Assembly (NCBI GenBank): GCA_017559555.1
Contig: JAFYRH010000032.1
Coordinates: 1 to 9,915, forward strand
Source of the DNA: Clostridia bacterium
GTDB lineage: Bacteria > Bacillota > Clostridia > Oscillospirales > CAG-272
Reading direction: 5' to 3'
Length of the DNA: 9,915 nucleotides
Shown here piece by piece: positions 6,813 to 9,915 of the stretch. Under the pieces are notes generated by a model. That model ran no database searches, was not told the origin of the DNA, and saw only the letters and a list, made by a program, of their open reading frames with translations. The position numbers were made by a program, and so were the translations under genes. Each line of letters begins with the position of its first letter. The first letter of the stretch is position 1.

Positions 6813-7551
6813 CGTCCTCTGCCTCGGCTTTCTTCTTTTTCAAATAGTCGCTAAAATAGAATTTTTCTTCTTTGCCATCCTGCACACGGCGGAAGTTTTG
6901 TCGATGCGCAAAAAGAACAAAAAAGGTAACAAACACCGCCATTGCCAATTGCAATCCCTCGTTTGCAAACGCCTTAATGAAAAGCGGATACAAAAGCGAA
7001 ATAGCAACCGAGCCAAATGCTACCAACTTGGTGGCAAATACGGAAATGACAAAAACAACGATAAGAAGTGCCGCAACAACGGGATGCAATGCCGCAGCCG
7101 CACCGATCATTGTGGCAATACCCTTTCCGCCGCTCAAGCGGTAGAATATGGGGAACAGATTGCCGAGCACAACAAAGAACAAGGCAAGTCCAGCTCCGTT
7201 GGCTCCCCACACAATTCTGCCAAACCATACAGAGATGTATGCAACAAAAAACTCACACAAAGCACTTACCAACGCCATTTTTGATCCCAAAGAAATCAAC
7301 ATATTGTAAGTGCCCGCTGTTTTTCTGCCTACTGTGCGAATATCGGTTCCGCACACACGTTGGGAAATGAGAATAGCAGGCGAAATACTGCCCAAAAGAT
7401 ACGGAATCACCATGCAAAGTGCCGCGCCCAAAACGCTTGCGGCGGCAATGGCACCAACGGGAAGATTGCATTCCACAATCATCCAGTCGATCAAATTCCA
7501 TACCTTTTCAATCACCGGCACATCCTGTGCCGCTGTTAAAAATACGCTCAT
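6802..7551 (-). CDS. plsY: Glycerol-3-phosphate acyltransferase PlsY-like membrane protein
   Basis: Integral membrane enzyme that, in the known family, transfers an acyl group from acyl-phosphate to glycerol-3-phosphate, the first step of phospholipid synthesis. Several long hydrophobic segments span the protein. The three PlsY motif regions are present: LLGSISPAILISQ with TDIRTVGRKTAGTYNM (motif 1), RLSGGKGIATMIGA (motif 2) and HRQNFRRVQDGKEEKF (motif 3). Motif 1 departs from the usual GSGNIGATN form, keeping only Gly and the final Asn at key places. At 249 residues it is longer than the usual ~200 because of about 45 N-terminal residues and a charged Lys/Glu/Asp-rich tail. The start at 7551 has GGAGG close upstream, overlapping the preceding stop region; the gap to the aminopeptidase is 10 bases. 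Confidence 0.88.
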   Translation of the reverse strand: MSVFLTAAQDVPVIEKVWNLIDWMIVECNLPVGAIAAASVLGAALCMVIPYLLGSISPAILISQRVCGTDIRTVGRKTAGTYNMLISLGSKMALVSALCEFFVAYISVWFGRIVWGANGAGLALFFVVLGNLFPIFYRLSGGKGIATMIGAAAALHPVVAALLIVVFVISVFATKLVAFGSVAISLLYPLFIKAFANEGLQLAMAVFVTFFVLFAHRQNFRRVQDGKEEKFYFSDYLKKKKAEAEDDDK

Positions 7552-7561
7552 ACGTCCTCCA

Positions 7562-8641
7562 TTAGAACAATTCGATCAATTCCTTCGGGCTCTTGGTAAA
7601 GTTGCGAATACTACCGTCGTTGCAAACAGCGGCCATATCCTCAATACGGCAACCGTACTTACCTTCAATGTAAATACCGGGCTCAAAGGTGACTACGTGT
7701 CCACGCTTCAAAACGTCCTCCTTGTTCGCCTTGGGAGAGAGACGGGGTTCCTCGTGTACAAACATACCAACTCCGTGACCCAAGGAGTGACCGAAGCAAC
7801 CCTTGTATCCTGCACCGTGAATAACGTTGCGTGCCGCAGTATCCAATTCATAGCAGGATACGCCCTCTGCAGCTGCTTCAAGAGCAACGGTTTGCGCCAA
7901 AAGAACAGTATTGTAAACCTTTTTGATATCTTCATCGGCACGGCCGAGAACGACTGTACGGGTCATATCCGAGCAATAACCGTCAAGACGTGCGCCAAAG
8001 TCCATTGTCAAAAAGCCTTTTTCCAGCTTGACAGGGCGCGGAACGCCGTGCGGGCGAGAGGAGTTTGTACCCGAAACCGCAATGGTATCGAATGCCAGCC
8101 CCTGCGCTCCTTGACGGCGCATGAACATTTCCAACTCAAGTGCTACGTCAATTTCGGTCATCTCGGGGGTGAGAACCTTTAAAATGTGTGCAAATGCCGC
8201 ATCGGTAATATCTTGCGCACGTGCAATTGCTTCCAACTCTTCGTCACTCTTGTAGAGGCGCAGACCTGTCAAAAGCACAGATGCGCCACCTGTCAGTGTT
8301 GTACCAACCAAAAGACTGCGATAACGCTCATAAGAACCGAAGGAAAGGTTGTCCTCTTCAATCACAACGCGCTCGCAATTGTGCTCGCCAAGAATGGTGC
8401 GAATAGCATCTGTCGCCCCCTTTTCGGGCGTGAGAACCTGCATCCCCTCGCAAGCCTTTTCTTTTGCCGCTTCCACGTAACGGAAATCGGTCAAAAGATA
8501 CGCATCCTTTTGCAAAACCAAAACAATTCCGTCGTGGAACTCAAAGCCCGAAAGATAATGTTGGTTAAGCGGATCGGTAATAATGGCGGCATCGTAGCCG
8601 TTTTCTATCAATAATGCTTGAAAATTCTTCAAATTTGACAT
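7562..8641 (-). CDS. M24-family Xaa-Pro aminopeptidase (aminopeptidase P-like)
   Basis: Cytoplasmic metallopeptidase predicted to remove N-terminal residues preceding proline. The 359-residue protein has a creatinase-like N-terminal domain (ENGYDAAIITDPLNQHYLSG) and a C-terminal pita-bread domain. All five expected metal ligands are visible: the Asp pair in TMDFGARLDGYCSDMTRT, the His in FGHSLGHGVGMFVHEEP, and the Glu residues in TFEPGIYIEG and RIEDMAAV. The start at 8641 has AGAGG eight bases upstream and gives a family-like length. Longer frames to 8674 or 8803 are rejected because they run through the promoter -10 box and intergenic DNA. It is the first gene of the operon with plsY, the methyltransferase and the 108-residue protein. 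The closest familiar relative is B. subtilis YqhT (about 353 residues), recalled rather than searched. Confidence 0.93.
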   Translation of the reverse strand: MSNLKNFQALLIENGYDAAIITDPLNQHYLSGFEFHDGIVLVLQKDAYLLTDFRYVEAAKEKACEGMQVLTPEKGATDAIRTILGEHNCERVVIEEDNLSFGSYERYRSLLVGTTLTGGASVLLTGLRLYKSDEELEAIARAQDITDAAFAHILKVLTPEMTEIDVALELEMFMRRQGAQGLAFDTIAVSGTNSSRPHGVPRPVKLEKGFLTMDFGARLDGYCSDMTRTVVLGRADEDIKKVYNTVLLAQTVALEAAAEGVSCYELDTAARNVIHGAGYKGCFGHSLGHGVGMFVHEEPRLSPKANKEDVLKRGHVVTFEPGIYIEGKYGCRIEDMAAVCNDGSIRNFTKSPKELIELF

Positions 8642-8649
8642 ATCCAAAT

Positions 8650-8654
8650 CCTCT
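8650..8654 (-). promoter_or_regulatory. Ribosome binding site of the aminopeptidase gene
   Basis: AGAGG on the - strand, eight bases from the ATG at 8641. It fixes the start: the next in-frame Met upstream (8674) overlaps the -10 box and could not have its own site on the transcript. Confidence 0.75.
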
Positions 8655-8672
8655 TTTCTGATTGCTTCTTTC

Positions 8673-8682
8673 ATTATAACAC
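8673..8682 (-). promoter_or_regulatory. Extended -10 promoter of the aminopeptidase-plsY operon
   Basis: The - strand reads TGTTATAAT, a perfect -10 (8678-8673) with the TGn extension. The -35 position (about 8701-8696, TATACT) matches only three of six consensus bases, as is common for extended -10 promoters. The predicted transcript starts about 25 bases before the ATG. Confidence 0.7.
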
Positions 8683-8685
8683 AAA

Positions 8686-8692
8686 TTCGCCA
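8686..8692 (-). promoter_or_regulatory. Candidate distal Spo0A box
   Basis: The - strand reads TGGCGAA, an exact match to the Spo0A consensus TGNCGAA. It lies in the spacer of the aminopeptidase promoter and about 80-86 bases upstream of the predicted spoIIGA transcription start. A seven-base degenerate match is weak alone; the placement raises its value. Confidence 0.4.
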
Positions 8693-8730
8693 AAAAGTAT
8701 AGTCCTTGCAAAAATTTTTTTGCTCCTCTT

Positions 8731-8765
8731 TTGCGACAAATTTATCGGGGGCGCGGTTGTATAAT
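8731..8765 (+). promoter_or_regulatory. spoIIGA promoter with long -35/-10 spacing
   Basis: A perfect -10 TATAAT lies at 8760-8765. No good -35 is found at 17 bases; the nearest is TTGCGA at 8731-8736, 23 bases upstream. In B. subtilis the spoIIG promoter has an unusually long spacer (about 22 bases) and needs phosphorylated Spo0A, so this layout fits a Spo0A-activated sigma-A promoter. Confidence 0.6.
8732..8738 (-). promoter_or_regulatory. Candidate proximal Spo0A box at the spoIIGA promoter
   Basis: The - strand reads TTTGTCGCAAAA around this site, differing from the extended 0A-box consensus TTTGTCGAAAA mainly by one C insertion or substitution in the core (TGTCGCA against TGTCGAA). It overlaps the position where the -35 element would be, as in the known spoIIG promoter of B. 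subtilis. Confidence 0.45.
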
Positions 8766-8794
8766 AGAGGCAGAAAAACAAGGAGGCTCCCATT

Positions 8795-9652
8795 ATGGAA
8801 CAAGAGGTTTACGTAGATTTATATTTTCTTATCAATGCGTGCATGAATTTGCTGACCTTGATGATTACCGCAACACTGCTCCACCGAAAGGCCAGCCGCC
8901 CTCGCGCGTGGATCGCCGCCACCATAGGGGGAATTTGGGCGGTGTTGGCACTCTTTTCGGGCATGGATGATTTCCTTATTATTTTGTGTGACGGCGCCGT
9001 TATTTTTTTGATGTCTGCCATTGTGTTCGCAAATCCCAAGACTTCCTTTTTCGCCCTTTTAAAGTGTACCGCAGTCGGGGTTCTTACGTCCATGATTCTC
9101 GGTGGTGTAATGACCGCACTCTATTCTCTTTTCAATCGCATCCGCCTGCCACTCGATAACACGCAGGAAAACAGTGCATCCATTCTTGTTTTTTCCATCA
9201 TCGCCGCACTTGCCGGTGTTGCCACCGTGCAGGGTGGACGCTTCCTCGGGCTTTCTAAAAAATCCGAATACGTAACCGTAAACGCCGTACTGTTTGGCAA
9301 ATCCGTGACCTTGCGCGCAATGGTCGACACGGGAAACCGCCTACGAGAGCCAATTAGCGGCCGTAGCGTCATTGTGGCGGATAAGACGCGCATTCTTGCG
9401 CTTCTCCCCCCATCGCTCTCAAAAGACCTGCAAAGCCCCTGTGCGGAGAAGTGGCTTTCGCAAAAAAGATATGCCACGCATATTCGTTTGGTTCCCACAA
9501 ACACCGCAACGGGAACGGGAATGCTCCCTGCTATCCTCCCCGACAAATTAACACTCACAAGCGGCAAAGAAACCTATGCCGCCGATTATTTGATTGCGCC
9601 TGCACCAATGGAAAACAACTCCGATTTTGACGCTGTCATCGCGATACACTAA
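8795..9652 (+). CDS. spoIIGA: SpoIIGA, sigma-E processing peptidase
   Basis: Membrane aspartic protease that removes the pro-sequence of sigma-E during sporulation. The N-terminal half (residues about 5-150) holds five predicted membrane segments, for example RAWIAATIGGIWAVLALFSG (37-56) and SILVFSIIAALAGVATVQGG. The C-terminal half is the protease domain with the catalytic motif MVDTGNRLREP, Asp178, comparable to Asp183 of the B. subtilis protein. Length is 285 residues against about 309 in B. subtilis. AAGGAGG stands eight bases before the ATG at 8795. The next gene, 18 bases downstream, encodes its substrate, the arrangement conserved in spore formers. A divergent promoter region with Spo0A-like sites precedes it. 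Confidence 0.95.
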   Translation: MEQEVYVDLYFLINACMNLLTLMITATLLHRKASRPRAWIAATIGGIWAVLALFSGMDDFLIILCDGAVIFLMSAIVFANPKTSFFALLKCTAVGVLTSMILGGVMTALYSLFNRIRLPLDNTQENSASILVFSIIAALAGVATVQGGRFLGLSKKSEYVTVNAVLFGKSVTLRAMVDTGNRLREPISGRSVIVADKTRILALLPPSLSKDLQSPCAEKWLSQKRYATHIRLVPTNTATGTGMLPAILPDKLTLTSGKETYAADYLIAPAPMENNSDFDAVIAIH

Positions 9653-9658
9653 CACCAC

Positions 9659-9665
9659 AGGAGGT
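9659..9665 (+). promoter_or_regulatory. Ribosome binding site of sigE
   Basis: AGGAGGT, a near-perfect match to the 16S rRNA 3' end, five bases before the ATG at 9671 and seven bases after the spoIIGA stop. Confidence 0.85.
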
Positions 9666-9670
9666 ACTTT

Positions 9671-9915
9671 ATGACTTGGCTTAGTCGTTTGCGGCTGAAA
9701 ATAACCGCTCTGTTTTGTAAACCCAAAGATCTCTTTTATATCAATGGACCGGATCCCCTCCCTTCTCCGCTCTCCCCCGAGGAGGAAGCCCTATGTATTG
9801 AACACATCGAAGAGGATACCGCACGCACACGCTTGATAGAACACAACCTGCGCCTGGTGGTATACGTTGCCAAAAAGTTTGAAAACGTTGGCACGGGCAT
9901 TGAGGATTTGATCTC
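9671..9915 (+). CDS. sigE: RNA polymerase sporulation sigma factor sigma-E precursor (3' partial)
   Basis: Early mother-cell sigma factor made as an inactive precursor. Only the first 81 codons are in the window. The N-terminal pro-sequence (MTWLSRLRLKITALF...) is basic and amphipathic, as expected for membrane association. The stretch DLFYINGPDPLPSPLSPEEE aligns with [21 protein letters not shown] of B. subtilis pro-sigma-E; by that alignment cleavage would fall between Phe22 and Tyr23, giving a pro-sequence about five residues shorter. Region 2 begins with RLIEHNLRLVVYVAKKFENVGTGIEDLI, almost the same as the B. subtilis sequence. It is co-transcribed with spoIIGA. Confidence 0.95.
   Translation, partial: MTWLSRLRLKITALFCKPKDLFYINGPDPLPSPLSPEEEALCIEHIEEDTARTRLIEHNLRLVVYVAKKFENVGTGIEDLI

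Noticed and set aside
7310..8182. 290-codon + strand open frame opposite plsY and the aminopeptidase
   Set aside because: It is antisense to two strongly conserved genes, has no ribosome binding site and no recognisable domain.
8642..8803. Longer aminopeptidase starts at 8674 and 8803
   Set aside because: The 8674 ATG overlaps the -10 box, and the 8803 frame crosses both promoters and overlaps the spoIIGA start on the other strand.

Overview
The window looks like chromosomal DNA of an endospore-forming member of the Clostridia (Firmicutes). The main evidence is the spoIIGA-sigE sporulation pair at the right end. It is supported by strong AGGAGG-type ribosome binding sites, tightly packed operons, and gene families typical of clostridia. 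I see no mobile element, integrase, CRISPR array, rRNA or tRNA, and no gene-free stretch longer than about 170 bases.

Layout from left to right. (1) 1-1016, + strand: the 3' part of a gene whose product joins the last domain of a Tet(M)-like ribosomal-protection GTPase to a YacP/Rae1-type NYN ribonuclease domain; its start lies outside the window. (2) 1025-1067: a hairpin terminator shared by two convergent transcription units. (3) 5117 down to 1066, - strand: a complete sugar PTS operon in transcription order ptsH (HPr), ptsI (enzyme I), crr-type EIIA, ptsG-type EIICB. It has a clear promoter at about 5200-5228 and overlapping or nearly touching reading frames. (4) 8641 down to 5284, - strand: a four-gene operon of an M24 aminopeptidase P-like protein, PlsY acyltransferase, a Methyltransf_32-type SAM-dependent methyltransferase and a 108-residue unknown protein, ended by a hairpin at 5238-5273. 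(5) 8642-8794: a divergent intergenic region with two promoters and two Spo0A-box-like sites. (6) 8795-9915, + strand: spoIIGA followed by the first 81 codons of sigE.

How the genes work together. The PTS operon provides a complete phosphate relay from PEP through EI, HPr and EIIA to EIICB for import of glucose or a related sugar. The HPr carries the catalytic His15 but has Arg where Ser46 should be, which argues against HPr-kinase/CcpA signalling through this protein. SpoIIGA is the membrane aspartic protease that activates pro-sigma-E in the mother cell, and the sigE product has the expected short pro-sequence. The most unusual item is the fusion of a Tet(M)/EF-G-like ribosome-binding GTPase to a Rae1-like nuclease, which suggests one protein that enters the ribosomal A site and cuts mRNA there.
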